Source: JAIUNP01 sp020161975 (GTDB taxonomy: Bacteria; Pseudomonadota; Alphaproteobacteria; Rhizobiales; Beijerinckiaceae). Taken from it: a stretch of 64,000 bases of DNA. The position numbers and the translations under genes were made by a program. Every line of letters begins with the position of its first letter. Position 1 is the stretch's first letter. The stretch is taken from NCBI GenBank assembly GCA_036745275.1, contig DAIOGK010000001.1, positions 186,001 to 250,000 of the forward strand, given 5' to 3'. The notes beneath the pieces were generated by a model. That model saw nothing but the letters and a program-made list of their open reading frames with translations. It ran no database searches and had not been told where the DNA came from. Below are positions 1 through 9,153 of the stretch, one piece after another.

Positions 1-1
1 A

Positions 2-244
2 CATTGGCGTACGGGCGAGATTGCCGGATGCGCCGCGCCGCGCGGGCAATTTGCGGCGATGGGAGCGTGCGATCCGCTCACGCCGCCCGCCGCCATTGCG
101 CTGGCGCTGCAGGATGTCCGGGCCGCCTATGCCGCAGCGGGTGCTGGCGAGCGGTTCGAGGTGCTGATCGATCCGGCGACAGGCCATGTCGAGACGCTGG
201 AGATGCGGCATCGCACGCTGCGGTTCTTCGAAGCGACGCTGTGA
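2..244 (+). CDS. Alpha/beta hydrolase, C-terminal part
   Basis: This is the 3' end of a gene that starts before the window; the frame is open from base 2 to the TGA at 242-244. The 80 visible residues contain an acid-bearing turn (ACDPLTPP) and a later GHVET with a histidine, arranged like the catalytic Asp and His of an alpha/beta hydrolase, and end in a helix LRFFEATL typical of the last helix of this fold. The nucleophile elbow would lie upstream, so substrate and exact family cannot be told. It converges on holA with no spacer: its stop abuts the holA stop. Confidence 0.6.
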   Translation, partial: HWRTGEIAGCAAPRGQFAAMGACDPLTPPAAIALALQDVRAAYAAAGAGERFEVLIDPATGHVETLEMRHRTLRFFEATL

Positions 245-1273
245 TCAAGCGGTCGATTCGCCTCCGCGCGCCAGCCGCGCAAGGCTCCACAGCGCCCGGA
301 TTGTCACAGGTTCGGCCAGCCTCGCGCTCTTTCGGGTGTTGAGGACGGCGGCGGATACGAGATCCAGCGCCTGGTCCAGCCGGGTGCCACTCCAGCGCTG
401 GGCCGCCTGGTCGAACGCAGGAGCGCGCGAAAAGTGGATGCGGTTCATCTTCTTGAACTGTGACAGGTCGGCATCCCCGGCCCGGGCGGCCAGCGCCCTG
501 CGCAACAGAAAGACGTGGGTGAGCGTCTGGGACAGCAAGGCGGAAGGGTGGATGCCCGAGGCAAACAATCGATTCGCCTCCGGCTCGATTTCGCCGATGG
601 CGCCGGCAAAAGCCCGGTCGATCAGGGGGCCGACATCATGGCGTCCGGCATCCGAAACGATTGTTGCAACCATTTCGATCGTGATTTCCTTGGCATCACC
701 GGCATAAAGCGCGAGCTTTTCGATCTCCGAGCGTGACAGTCCACGATCCGCGCCGAGCGCGCCCGCCAGAAGTTCCCGCCCCTCGCGCGTTATGGTGTGG
801 CCGCTTGCCGCCAGCGCGGTGTCGATCAGGGATCTCAGATCCCGCGCAGTGTCGGAATAACAGGCGACCGCGGCGATGGCCTTGTGCCGTTCGGCCAGGG
901 CGCGCAACCCCGTGCCTGGCCTCAGTTCACCGGCCTCGATGATCAGCGGCGTGGGGCTCGCTGCCTCGGCGGCGGTCTCGATGTGGGCGGCGGCAAGGCG
1001 CCCCGGATCGCGCAGATGTACGACGCGCTGGCCACCGAACATCGACAGGGCATTCAGTTCATCGGCAAGGCGGGCGGGGTCTTGCGCAAGCGAATCACCG
1101 TCAAGTTCGACGAGATCGAGCGGATCAGGATTCGGGCCGGCGGCAGCGGCCAGAAGTCCCGCCACCGTCTCGCGAATATTGCCCTCGTCGCCGCCATAAA
1201 CAAGAATCACGGGGTAGTTTTTCCAGCCCGCGGCCCTGAAGCGCGCAAGATCCGCCGGCCGGATGACCGCCAC
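245..1273 (-). CDS. holA: DNA polymerase III delta subunit
   Basis: This is the clamp-loader delta subunit, which opens the beta sliding clamp during replication. The 342-residue length is normal for the family, and the N-terminal YPVILVYGGDEGNIRE matches the family signature for the start of the degenerate AAA+ domain; the C-terminal half is the helical collar region. The start is GTG at 1273, 6 bases after the lptE stop, so it is the last gene of a leuS-lptE-holA operon. The lptE-holA pairing is conserved across Proteobacteria and supports both assignments. It ends immediately against the hydrolase gene on the other strand. Confidence 0.93.
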   Translation of the reverse strand: MAVIRPADLARFRAAGWKNYPVILVYGGDEGNIRETVAGLLAAAAGPNPDPLDLVELDGDSLAQDPARLADELNALSMFGGQRVVHLRDPGRLAAAHIETAAEAASPTPLIIEAGELRPGTGLRALAERHKAIAAVACYSDTARDLRSLIDTALAASGHTITREGRELLAGALGADRGLSRSEIEKLALYAGDAKEITIEMVATIVSDAGRHDVGPLIDRAFAGAIGEIEPEANRLFASGIHPSALLSQTLTHVFLLRRALAARAGDADLSQFKKMNRIHFSRAPAFDQAAQRWSGTRLDQALDLVSAAVLNTRKSARLAEPVTIRALWSLARLARGGESTA

Positions 1274-1279
1274 GGCGGC

Positions 1280-1786
1280 TTAATCCTGCAGGTTCACGAC
1301 GGCCGGCATGATGCGATTGCGGATCTGCTCGGCCAGTTGTGTCGAAGCCCGGATTTCCACGTCGCGGATGGCGCGGACGGTGGCAAACCGCTGAAGGTTC
1401 CGGTCAAAGGAGGCCTGCACCTGCGCCGTGCCGGTGGTGATGACCTTGCCATCCTTGATTGAGGTCAGTGTGTAGTTTGCCGACAGGGCATACGACATGA
1501 CCTGCGGGCGTGTGCTGATCGAATCGACAACGACGGCGCCCTGTGCTCCGCGCGGATTGGCCACAAGGCGGTAGAGCGGCTTTTCCGGCACCTTGCCGTT
1601 GTTTAGTTGAAAATCGAGCTCGGCTTTCAACTGATGGCCGACATGACCGGGCATCGGATCCACCTGGACATTGCCTAATACCGGGCTGTTCGCTCCCAGA
1701 TTTGGCGCATAGAGCGGCTGGAAACAGCCGGTCAGACCGAATGTCACGCCCGCAAGGGCCGTAAGGCGTGTGAACTTTCCGATCAT
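1280..1786 (-). CDS. lptE: LPS-assembly lipoprotein LptE
   Basis: LptE is the outer-membrane lipoprotein that plugs and helps fold the LptD channel for lipopolysaccharide export. The 168-residue product begins with a signal peptide and a lipobox (LTGC, lipidated Cys at about residue 21), followed by QPLYAP, a motif common in alphaproteobacterial LptE. The ATG at 1786 is chosen because GGAGG lies 7 bases upstream, overlapping the leuS stop; a TTG one codon earlier is less likely. Its position between leuS and holA is the usual alphaproteobacterial arrangement. The sequence is otherwise weakly conserved, as is normal for this family. Confidence 0.88.
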   Translation of the reverse strand: MIGKFTRLTALAGVTFGLTGCFQPLYAPNLGANSPVLGNVQVDPMPGHVGHQLKAELDFQLNNGKVPEKPLYRLVANPRGAQGAVVVDSISTRPQVMSYALSANYTLTSIKDGKVITTGTAQVQASFDRNLQRFATVRAIRDVEIRASTQLAEQIRNRIMPAVVNLQD

Positions 1787-1798
1787 CAAACCGCCTCC

Positions 1799-4396
1799 TC
1801 AGGCGACAATATTCACGATGCGTTTGGGCACCACGATGATTTTCCTGACCTGGCGACCTTCCAGCGCCCGGGTCACGGCGTCAAGGGCCAGCGTCGCGGC
1901 TTCGACGGCTGCCGCGTCCGCGTCCGCCGGAACGGTGACATCTGCCCGCTTCTTGCCGTTGATCTGAACCGGCAGGGTGATCGAGCTGTCGATGGTCAGC
2001 GCGACATCGACGGTGGGCCAGGAGGTTTCGGCGACCAGTGTCGTATGGCCAAGCTCCGCCCAGCATTCCTCGGCCAGATGCGGCATCATCGGGGCGATGA
2101 GTTGAACGAGAATGCCGGTTGCCTCGCGAATGGCATCGGGGTGGTCCTTGCCCTCGGACAGCGCGGTAGCGATGCTGTTCGACAGATCGTGGATGTGGGC
2201 GACGCAGCGGTTGAACCGCAGGCGCTCGACATCCTCCTCCACAGCCTTTGCCGCGCGGTGTGCTGCCTTGAGCACGGCGGAACCGGAACGATTCGCCGGC
2301 GTATCGGCCTTTGGCAGGTCCAGTGTCTCACCAACGATGCGCCAGACCTTCTGCACGAAGCGGCCTGCGCCCTGTACGCCTTCTTCCGACCAGATCACGT
2401 CACGCTCGGGCGGGGAATCCGAGAGCATGAACCAGCGGGCGGTATCGGCGCCGTAAGTTTCGATGATGTCATCGGGATCGACGACATTCTTCTTCGACTT
2501 CGACATCTTCTCGATGGAGCCGATGGTAACCTCGGAGCCGGTCTTTCGATCGCGTGCGCTGCGACCTGCCGGGGTCGCGGTAATCTCGACGTTGGCCGGT
2601 TCCACCCAGGCGCCGGAAGCATCCTTGTAGGTCTCGTGCACCACCATGCCCTGCGTGAAGAGGCCGGCGAAGGGCTCATCCAGCCCGACGTGACCGGTCT
2701 TGCGCATGGCACGGGTAAAAAAGCGCGAATAGAGCAGATGCAGGATCGCGTGTTCGATGCCGCCGATGTACTGATCGACCGGCAGCCAGCGGTTGACGAT
2801 GTCCGGTGTGGTCGGAGCCGTTTCATTGAACGGGTCGGTAAAGCGGGCAAAATACCACGAGGAATCGACGAACGTGTCCATCGTGTCGGTTTCGCGCCGG
2901 GCCCGACCGCCGCATTGCGGACAGTTGACATGCTTCCAGGTCGGGTGACGGTCCAGCGGATTGCCGGGGACATCGAAGGTCACGTCTTCGGGCAGGGTTA
3001 CGGGAAGATCCTTCTTCGGCACCGGAACCGTGCCGCAAACCTCGCAGTGGATGACCGGAATCGGGCAGCCCCAGTAGCGCTGGCGGGAGATGCCCCAGTC
3101 GCGCAGGCGGAAGTTGACCTTGCGCCGGGCGACCGGTCGGCCATTCAGATGCGTAGTTTCGAGCTTTGCGGCCACCGTATCGAAGGCGGTGGCGATATCC
3201 TTGCCATCGAGGAAGCGGGAATTGAACAACACGCCATCGCCGGTGTAGGGGGCGGCGAACCGGTCGAACCGGGCGTTGGCGGCCTGATCGCTTTCATCCG
3301 CCGGGCGCACGACAGGAATGACGGGCAGATCGTAGGCGTTGGCGAAATCAAGATCGCGCTGGTCATGGGCCGGGCAGCCGAAAATCGCGCCGGTACCGTA
3401 GTCCATCAGGACGAAGTTCGCGACATAGATCGGCAAGGTCCAATCGGGATCGAACGGGTGAACCGCGCGCAGTCCGGTGTCGTAGCCCTTCTTCTCGGCG
3501 GTTTCGAGCGCGGCCACCGAGGTGCCCATGCGATGGCATTCCTCAATGAAGGCGGCCAGCTCGGGGTCCTGCCCGGCGCGCGCTTTTGCCAGGGGATGGT
3601 CGGCCGCGACGGCAAGGAAACTTGCGCCGAACACCGTGTCGGGCCGGGTTGTGTAAACCTCGACATCCTCGCCCGGTTCATTGGCGATGGCCCAGCGAAC
3701 CAGCAGGCCTTCCGAGCGCCCGATCCAGTTCTGCTGCATCAGCCGCACCTTCTCGGGCCAGCGATCCAAAGTCGCGAGCGCGCTCAGCAGGTCCTCGGCG
3801 TAGTCAGTGATCCTGAAGAACCACTGGGTCAGTTCGCGCTGTTCGACCGGTGCGCCGGAACGCCAGCCGCGTCCGTCGATGACCTGTTCGTTGGCGAGCA
3901 CGGTGTGATCCACCGGGTCCCAGTTGACCTTGGAGGTCTTGCGGGTCACGAGCCCGGCGCTCAGAAAATCGAGAAACATCGCCTGCTGGTGGCGGTAGTA
4001 TTTCGGATCGCAGGTGGCGATCTCGCGGCTCCAGTCGAGCGAAAGTCCCATCGACTTCAGCTGCTTTTTCATCGTGGCGATGTTGGCGTAGGTCCAGGTC
4101 GCGGGGTGCGACTTCTTTTCCATCGCGGCGTTTTCCGCCGGCATCCCGAAAGCGTCCCAGCCCATGGGGTGGAGTACGGAAAAGCCCTTTGCGCGCTTGT
4201 AGCGGGCCACGACATCGCCCATCGCATAGTTGCGCACATGGCCCATGTGAATGCGCCCCGAGGGATAGGGGAACATCTCAAGGACGTAATATTTCGGGCG
4301 GCCGTCGTCGTTCGGGGTGACGAAGGTCTGTTTCTCGTCCCAGATCTTCTGCCATTTCGGCTCGGAGACGCGGGTGTTGTAACGGGTGTTGCGCAT
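1799..4396 (-). CDS. leuS: Leucyl-tRNA synthetase
   Basis: This class I synthetase charges tRNA-Leu. The 865 residues are full length. The HIGH signature appears as HMGH at residues 50-53, the long editing (CP1) insertion follows with the expected T-rich and GTG motifs, zinc-type cysteines are seen in the CEVCGT and CPQCGG segments, and the KMSKS loop is intact (IEKMSKSKKN). The C-terminal anticodon-binding and LIAPMMPHLAEE regions are present. It heads the operon with lptE and holA. The very long open frame on the opposite strand (2045-4513) is a GC-bias shadow. Confidence 0.98.
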   Translation of the reverse strand: MRNTRYNTRVSEPKWQKIWDEKQTFVTPNDDGRPKYYVLEMFPYPSGRIHMGHVRNYAMGDVVARYKRAKGFSVLHPMGWDAFGMPAENAAMEKKSHPATWTYANIATMKKQLKSMGLSLDWSREIATCDPKYYRHQQAMFLDFLSAGLVTRKTSKVNWDPVDHTVLANEQVIDGRGWRSGAPVEQRELTQWFFRITDYAEDLLSALATLDRWPEKVRLMQQNWIGRSEGLLVRWAIANEPGEDVEVYTTRPDTVFGASFLAVAADHPLAKARAGQDPELAAFIEECHRMGTSVAALETAEKKGYDTGLRAVHPFDPDWTLPIYVANFVLMDYGTGAIFGCPAHDQRDLDFANAYDLPVIPVVRPADESDQAANARFDRFAAPYTGDGVLFNSRFLDGKDIATAFDTVAAKLETTHLNGRPVARRKVNFRLRDWGISRQRYWGCPIPVIHCEVCGTVPVPKKDLPVTLPEDVTFDVPGNPLDRHPTWKHVNCPQCGGRARRETDTMDTFVDSSWYFARFTDPFNETAPTTPDIVNRWLPVDQYIGGIEHAILHLLYSRFFTRAMRKTGHVGLDEPFAGLFTQGMVVHETYKDASGAWVEPANVEITATPAGRSARDRKTGSEVTIGSIEKMSKSKKNVVDPDDIIETYGADTARWFMLSDSPPERDVIWSEEGVQGAGRFVQKVWRIVGETLDLPKADTPANRSGSAVLKAAHRAAKAVEEDVERLRFNRCVAHIHDLSNSIATALSEGKDHPDAIREATGILVQLIAPMMPHLAEECWAELGHTTLVAETSWPTVDVALTIDSSITLPVQINGKKRADVTVPADADAAAVEAATLALDAVTRALEGRQVRKIIVVPKRIVNIVA

Positions 4397-4522
4397 GGGA
4401 AGGATATATACCGGAAAAAGCCGGTTTCCTTGGACATCATTCGGCCTTTCGGGTCAATGGCTTGCTGCATCGACACCGCGTGGGGACTCGACGCTGGCCC
4501 TTGCGAACGGTAATCCATCGAC

Positions 4523-5197
4523 ATGATCGATCCCGTTGCCGCTTCCGTCACCCGCCTTGAAGCCGTTCGTGCCGGCATTGCCCGCGCCGCTGCCGATTGT
4601 GGCCGCAAGGCGCGCGAGATCACGCTGGTTGCTGTGTCGAAGACCTATGAGGCTGCCGACATCCTCCCTGTAATTGGCGCCGGACAACGGGTTTTCGGCG
4701 AAAACCGGGTGCAGGAAGCCATGCAGAAATGGCCGGCCCTGCGCGCCGAATTTCCCGATATCGGCCTGCAACTGATCGGGCCGCTCCAGAGCAACAAGGC
4801 GCTTGATGCCGTGCGTTTCTTTGACAGGATCGAATCACTCGACCGTCCGAAGCTTGCCGCCGCCCTTGCGGATGCGGTGCAGAAAGCCGGACGCCAGCCG
4901 GGCCTGCTGGTGCAGGTGAATACCGGGAGCGAAGCGCAGAAGGCCGGCATTCTGCCACAGGACGCCGATGCGTTCCTGGCCGTCTGCCGGCGCGATTTCG
5001 GGCTCCAAATCGACGGGTTGATGTGCATTCCCCCGGTCGACCAGCCGCCGAGCCCGCATTTTGCGCTGCTGGCGAAGATCGCGACGCGCAATGGGCTTTC
5101 GACCCTTTCGATGGGTATGAGCGCCGATTATGCGGCTGCCATCCAGTGCGGTGCGACGCATGTGCGGGTCGGCTCGGCGATTTTTGGCACGCGTTAG
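4523..5197 (+). CDS. YggS/PROSC-family PLP-binding protein
   Basis: This is a pyridoxal-phosphate homeostasis protein of the YggS/PROSC family, a single-domain alanine-racemase-like barrel that binds PLP without a known catalytic reaction. The PLP lysine is in VAVSKT at residue 40; GENRVQE, LIGPLQSNK and the phosphate-binding SMGMSADY and GSAIFGTR motifs are all present. At 224 residues it is complete. It is divergent from leuS, with a 126-base intergenic region that must hold both promoters, and its stop overlaps the end of the convergent hydroxylase gene by 4 bases. Confidence 0.94.
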   Translation: MIDPVAASVTRLEAVRAGIARAAADCGRKAREITLVAVSKTYEAADILPVIGAGQRVFGENRVQEAMQKWPALRAEFPDIGLQLIGPLQSNKALDAVRFFDRIESLDRPKLAAALADAVQKAGRQPGLLVQVNTGSEAQKAGILPQDADAFLAVCRRDFGLQIDGLMCIPPVDQPPSPHFALLAKIATRNGLSTLSMGMSADYAAAIQCGATHVRVGSAIFGTR

Positions 5198-6417
5198 ATC
5201 GCCTCGCCCCGGAAGGCGCGGGGCGCCAGAGGGCTGCCGCCAGCGGCTTCGGCCAATAACCGCTGCTTCATCGCCGGCAGCCGGTTGACGAGGCCAAGGC
5301 CGAGATCACGAATCGCACGGACGGGAGCAAGATCGGTCGAGAACAGGCGGTTCAGCGTTTCCGTTGCCGCGGCCATGGCCAGTGCATCGGGCCGGCGACC
5401 GGTTTCATATGGTCCAAGCGCGGTGTCCGAACCGATGTCGAGCCCCAGGCGAGCGGCATCCATAATGGCCTCGGCGAGGGCCGCCGCGCCGCGCAAGCCG
5501 TAGTTGAGGCCCTGCCCGGCCAATGGATGATAGCCGTGCGCCGCATCACCCAGCAGGGCCAGCCGCTCACCAACGAAACTACGGGCAATGCCAAGCGAGA
5601 GCGGAAAGGCGCTTGCCCCCTCAATAGCGGTGACGATGCCATGGCGTCCGGCGGCGCGCCGGTCCACCTCGGCGACGAGATCATCGGGGTCGAGCGCCAG
5701 AATGCGCTGCGCGATATCCGGCGCTTCGCTCCAGACAATCGATGAGCGGTTGCCGGGCAGCGGCAACAGGGCGAAGGGGCCGGACGGCAGGAAATGCTGC
5801 ACAGCAACGCCTTCATGCGGCAGGGAGTGGCTGATCGTGCCGACGATCGCGGTCTGGTGATAGGGCCAACCATAATAGGCAATGCCGGCGGCAGACCTGA
5901 GACGTGAGCCGCGACCATCGGCGGCGACGAGCAGGCGGGTGCGGAGAGGACCGGTTGCGGTGTCCGCGATGCGGCGGGCGCCGTCGGGCCGGGTTCCGGT
6001 GATCTCCGTGGGCAGCAGCGCGATGTCGCTTTCGCGTGCTTTCTCCAGAAGCGCGGAAAGGATGATGCCATTCGGGACCATTGCCGCGAAGGTGTCCGGC
6101 TGATCGGGGCGGGGCGTAAAGTCGAGCAGCAGCGGGCGGACGATTTCCTCCAGCGAACTGTCGGTGATCTCCATCCGGCGGATCGGTTCGGCGGCTGCGG
6201 CCATCGCATCCCAGACACCGAGGCTGGCAAAGAAGCGCTGCGCGCCGGCAACAATCGCATAGGCCCGTGCATCGCCGCGCGTTGGTTTTGTCAGCGTCGG
6301 ATCAGCAATCGCGATGGAGAGGGCGTGGCCGGCGGCCTGCTTCAACGCCAGGGCCAGCGCCAGGCCCGCAGCCCCGCCGCCTGCAATCAGCACATCCAGC
6401 CGCTCAGGCGTATTCAT
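5194..6417 (-). CDS. UbiH/UbiF/VisC/Coq6-family FAD-dependent hydroxylase
   Basis: This flavoprotein monooxygenase probably hydroxylates the aromatic ring during ubiquinone biosynthesis. The N-terminus has a Rossmann FAD-binding motif (LIAGGGAAGLALA), then the mid-protein DGRGSRLR segment and the second FAD motif LLGDAAHGYHPLAGQGLNYGL characteristic of the UbiH/Coq6 family. At 407 residues it is full length. Which ring position it hydroxylates cannot be read from sequence. It is divergent from the thioesterase gene across 118 bases. Confidence 0.9.
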   Translation of the reverse strand: MNTPERLDVLIAGGGAAGLALALALKQAAGHALSIAIADPTLTKPTRGDARAYAIVAGAQRFFASLGVWDAMAAAAEPIRRMEITDSSLEEIVRPLLLDFTPRPDQPDTFAAMVPNGIILSALLEKARESDIALLPTEITGTRPDGARRIADTATGPLRTRLLVAADGRGSRLRSAAGIAYYGWPYHQTAIVGTISHSLPHEGVAVQHFLPSGPFALLPLPGNRSSIVWSEAPDIAQRILALDPDDLVAEVDRRAAGRHGIVTAIEGASAFPLSLGIARSFVGERLALLGDAAHGYHPLAGQGLNYGLRGAAALAEAIMDAARLGLDIGSDTALGPYETGRRPDALAMAAATETLNRLFSTDLAPVRAIRDLGLGLVNRLPAMKQRLLAEAAGGSPLAPRAFRGEAI

Positions 6418-6535
6418 CGTCGCGTTCCTTCACGCAAGAAAGAGACCTGCCGAGAACGGGCCGGCCTGCCAAGGTGGTTCTTGACGTCCGCCGCTCCAGC
6501 TTGCCAAGTGGGGGCAAATTCACTGCCGGGACGCC

Positions 6536-7399
6536 ATGTCTGCCATAACCGATATTCTCAGGATATTCGATCTCACCGACGAGGGGCAGGATTGTTTTTG
6601 CGGCCTTGTGCCGCAAGTCGGCTGGAAGCGGGTGTTCGGTGGGCTCGTCATCGCGCAATCGCTGGTGGCCGCGCAGCGGACGGTGCCGGGCCGCCGCCCG
6701 CATTCGCTCCATGCCTATTTCCTCCTTGCGGGCGATCCTGATCAGCCGATCCACTATGAGGTGGATCGCATCCGCGATGGTCGCAGCTTTGCCACGCGCC
6801 GCGTCGTCGCGCGGCAGGGGGAACGGGCAATCTTTGCGCTCTCCTGTTCCTTTCATGAGGACGAACCGGACGGTTTTGTGCATCAAATGCCGATGCCGAC
6901 GGTGCCGATGCCCGAAGACATCCCGTCCTATACAGAGGTGAAACGGGCTTTCGAGGACCGGATACCCCACCCGGTGCGCGCCTATTTCGACCGCGAGCGG
7001 CCGATTGAAATCCGTCCGGTCGAGTTCGCCCGCTACATGCACAATGGCTCCGCGCAACTGGGCGCCCAAATCTGGTTCCGGGCGACCGCGCGCCTGCCGG
7101 ACCGACGCGAGGAGCATGAAACCATGCTGGCCTATGCCTCGGACCTGACCCTGCTTGATGCCGCGCTGGTGGCGCATGGCACGTCCGTGTTCGACCCCGG
7201 CGTGCTGCCGGCCAGCCTCGATCACGCGATGTGGTTTCATCGGCCTTTTCGCGCCGATGAGTGGCTGCTCTACAGCCAGGACAGTCCGAACGCCGGGGGT
7301 GGGCGTGGATTTGCGCGTGGCCTGATCTATTCGCGCGAGGGGCTGCTTGTCGCCTCGGTGGCGCAGGAGGGGATCATCCGGAAGAAACGGTCCTCCTGA
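6536..7399 (+). CDS. tesB: Acyl-CoA thioesterase II
   Basis: TesB-type thioesterase with a double hot-dog fold that hydrolyses medium- and long-chain acyl-CoA. Family hallmarks in order: RVFGGLVIAQSLVAA and HSLHAYFLLAGDP near the N-terminus, RDGRSFATRRV in the first hot-dog, then the second domain with LAYASDLTLLD, HAMWFHRPFRADEWLLY and the closing ARGLIYSREGLLVASVAQEG. At 287 residues the length is standard. It is probably monocistronic, since the next gene has its own sigma-54 promoter. Confidence 0.95.
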   Translation: MSAITDILRIFDLTDEGQDCFCGLVPQVGWKRVFGGLVIAQSLVAAQRTVPGRRPHSLHAYFLLAGDPDQPIHYEVDRIRDGRSFATRRVVARQGERAIFALSCSFHEDEPDGFVHQMPMPTVPMPEDIPSYTEVKRAFEDRIPHPVRAYFDRERPIEIRPVEFARYMHNGSAQLGAQIWFRATARLPDRREEHETMLAYASDLTLLDAALVAHGTSVFDPGVLPASLDHAMWFHRPFRADEWLLYSQDSPNAGGGRGFARGLIYSREGLLVASVAQEGIIRKKRSS

Positions 7400-7518
7400 T
7401 CTGCATGAACATCCGGCATGATGCCTGTTTTTTATGCAGAACCGCCGCGAAATCCGGCAGCGCCGAGAGGTCAATGCGTGATTTTTGCGCCATTCGTGTG
7501 ATTTTTCAGCTCCTTTTT

Positions 7519-7535
7519 CTGGCATGAAGCTTGAT
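7519..7535 (+). promoter_or_regulatory. Sigma-54 (RpoN) promoter of the first amt gene
   Basis: The sequence reads CTGGCAT-GAAGC-TTGAT, against the RpoN consensus YTGGCACG-N4-TTGCW. The invariant GG of the -24 element lies at 7521-7522, the -12 G at 7533, with correct spacing. It lies 55 bases before the ATG at 7590, so transcription would begin near 7545. It implies NtrC-type, nitrogen-responsive control. An upstream in-frame ATG at 7524 falls inside this promoter and so cannot be the start codon. Confidence 0.7.
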
Positions 7536-7589
7536 TTGGCAGCAAGCGGACTTGTTCGCCCGCCCGTTCAACGCTTGCCGAGTTTTCCG

Positions 7590-8912
7590 ATGTTCGTATC
7601 CTTTCTGCCGCGCAGCGCGCTGGCCTCTGCCGCCCTCGTTGGCGCGATCCTGCCCGTCGCCGCACAAACAAATGCGCCCAAGATCGATGCTGCCGATACC
7701 GGCTTCATGATCATCTGCACGGCGCTGGTGCTGATGATGACCCTGCCGGGGCTTGCCCTGTTCTATTCCGGCATGGTTCGGCGCAAGACGGTGCTGGCCA
7801 CGATGGCCCAGTCGGCGGCTTCGCTGGCGCTGATCTCGCTGCTCTGGATGGCGGTGGGCTATTCGTTGTCTTTCACGGGTGAGGGCGCGGTGTTCGGCTC
7901 GCTGTCGCGGCTGTTTCTCACCGGCATGGCGTTCGACGGGGTTTCAGCGCTGGCGCCGACGATCCCCGAAGCGCTATTCATGCTCTACCAGATGACCTTT
8001 GCTGTCATCACCTGCGCGCTGATCGGCGGCGGTGTCGCTGACCGGATGCGCTTTTCGGCCTTTCTGATCTTCTCGGTGCTTTGGCTGTTCCTCGTCTATA
8101 TCCCCAGCGCGCATATGGTCTGGGGCGGGGGATATCTTGCCAAGCTTGGTCTGCTCGATTTCGCCGGCGGCACGGTGGTGCATATCAACGCCGGTATCGC
8201 CGGGCTCGTGGCGGCGCTGGTGATCGGACCGCGCGTTGGCTTTGGCCGCGACAATCTTGCACCTTACGATCTTTCGATGGCGGTGGTGGGTACGGGCCTG
8301 CTCTGGGTCGGCTGGTTTGGCTTCAACGGAGGGTCTGCGCTTTCGGCGGGGGCACGCGCGGTCTACGCGATCACAGCGACGCATCTTGCGGCCTGTGCGG
8401 GCGCGCTGGTCTGGAGCGCGCTCGAATGGGTGCAGCGTGGCAAACCTTCGATGCTCGGCATCGTCTCCGGTGCGGTTGCCGGTCTTGGCACCGTTACGCC
8501 CGCTTCAGGCTACATCCTGCCGTGGCATGGCGTGGTCATCGGTCTTGTTGCCGGCGCGGTCTGTTACTGGGCCTGTATCTGGCTGAAGCACAAGCTTGCC
8601 TATGACGACTCGCTAGACGTGTTCGGCGTGCATGGCATTGGCGGCATTCTCGGCACGCTATGTGCCGGCATCTTTGCGACGGGCGCCCTTTCGGTGACGC
8701 CCGAGGCGCCTGAGGGACTCCGGGGCCTTATCGACGGCAATCCGGCGCAACTCGGCATCCAGGCGGTTGGTGTCGTCGTGACGGCGCTCTGGTGTGCGGC
8801 AGGCACTTTCATCGCGCTCAAGGTGACTGCATTGCTCGCGCCGCTCCGGGTGGGCAAGGACGAAGAGGTGGAAGGCCTCGATCTCGCACTGCACGGCGAG
8901 CGCCTGCACTGA
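7590..8912 (+). CDS. amt: Ammonium transporter (Amt family), first copy
   Basis: This inner-membrane ammonium channel has 440 residues, including a probable N-terminal signal segment ending near VAAQ. It has about eleven membrane helices and both pore histidines: FAGGTVVHINAG and DVFGVHGIGGILG. WVGWFGFNGGSAL and YQMTFAVITCALIGG carry the conserved aromatic gate positions. The start at 7590 is preferred because the only nearby upstream ATG overlaps the sigma-54 promoter. It is followed by a strong terminator before glnK, so it is a separate unit from glnK-amtB. It lacks the extracellular insertion found in the second copy. Confidence 0.94.
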   Translation: MFVSFLPRSALASAALVGAILPVAAQTNAPKIDAADTGFMIICTALVLMMTLPGLALFYSGMVRRKTVLATMAQSAASLALISLLWMAVGYSLSFTGEGAVFGSLSRLFLTGMAFDGVSALAPTIPEALFMLYQMTFAVITCALIGGGVADRMRFSAFLIFSVLWLFLVYIPSAHMVWGGGYLAKLGLLDFAGGTVVHINAGIAGLVAALVIGPRVGFGRDNLAPYDLSMAVVGTGLLWVGWFGFNGGSALSAGARAVYAITATHLAACAGALVWSALEWVQRGKPSMLGIVSGAVAGLGTVTPASGYILPWHGVVIGLVAGAVCYWACIWLKHKLAYDDSLDVFGVHGIGGILGTLCAGIFATGALSVTPEAPEGLRGLIDGNPAQLGIQAVGVVVTALWCAAGTFIALKVTALLAPLRVGKDEEVEGLDLALHGERLH

Positions 8913-8935
8913 GCGTAGCTGCTTCTTCACATTTC

Positions 8936-8966
8936 AAAGCCCGGCACTCGCGTGCCGGGCTTTTTT
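8936..8966 (+). terminator. Rho-independent terminator after the first amt
   Basis: A perfect 9-bp stem (GCCCGGCAC / GTGCCGGGC) with the 4-base loop TCGC is followed by six T residues. It sits 24 bases after the amt stop and separates that transcript from glnK-amtB. Confidence 0.92.
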
Positions 8967-9073
8967 GTGCAGCGCCGAAAGGGCAGGCGAGCGCTGCCAA
9001 TATTTTAGGCACCCTGCTCTGCGGGGCGGCAGGATCGGAGGACCTTTTGGCGGAATCGGGGCCAAAATCCCGA

Positions 9074-9090
9074 CTGGCACGGGCTTTGTA
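9074..9090 (+). promoter_or_regulatory. Sigma-54 (RpoN) promoter of glnK-amtB
   Basis: The sequence CTGGCACGGGCTTTGTA matches the RpoN consensus almost completely, with the full TGGCAC -24 element at 9075-9080 and TTGTA at the -12 element. Transcription would begin near 9101, giving a leader of about 53 bases before the glnK ATG. I could not find a convincing full NtrC dyad upstream, only a partial GCACC half-site near 9009. Confidence 0.85.
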
Positions 9091-9153
9091 ACGCAAGTCA
9101 CCAGTTCATTTGCCCGGGGATTTACCGGCCCGTTCCGAAGGAGTGTTTCCGCG

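Noticed and set aside
2045..4513. 822-codon open frame opposite leuS
   Set aside because: It mirrors a certain leuS gene; composition is the His/Arg/Gly/Asp-rich pattern of antisense GC-rich frames and shows no domain.
7401..7439. Nested inverted repeats (CTGCAT/ATGCAG, GGCAT/ATGCC) with TTTTTT after tesB as a terminator or NtrC site
   Set aside because: The inner hairpin has too tight a loop and the outer arms are far apart; neither a terminator nor a recognised NtrC dyad is convincing.
7485..7589. N-terminal extension of the first Amt protein
   Set aside because: It would be translated from DNA that contains the sigma-54 promoter; the signal segment starting at 7590 fits better.
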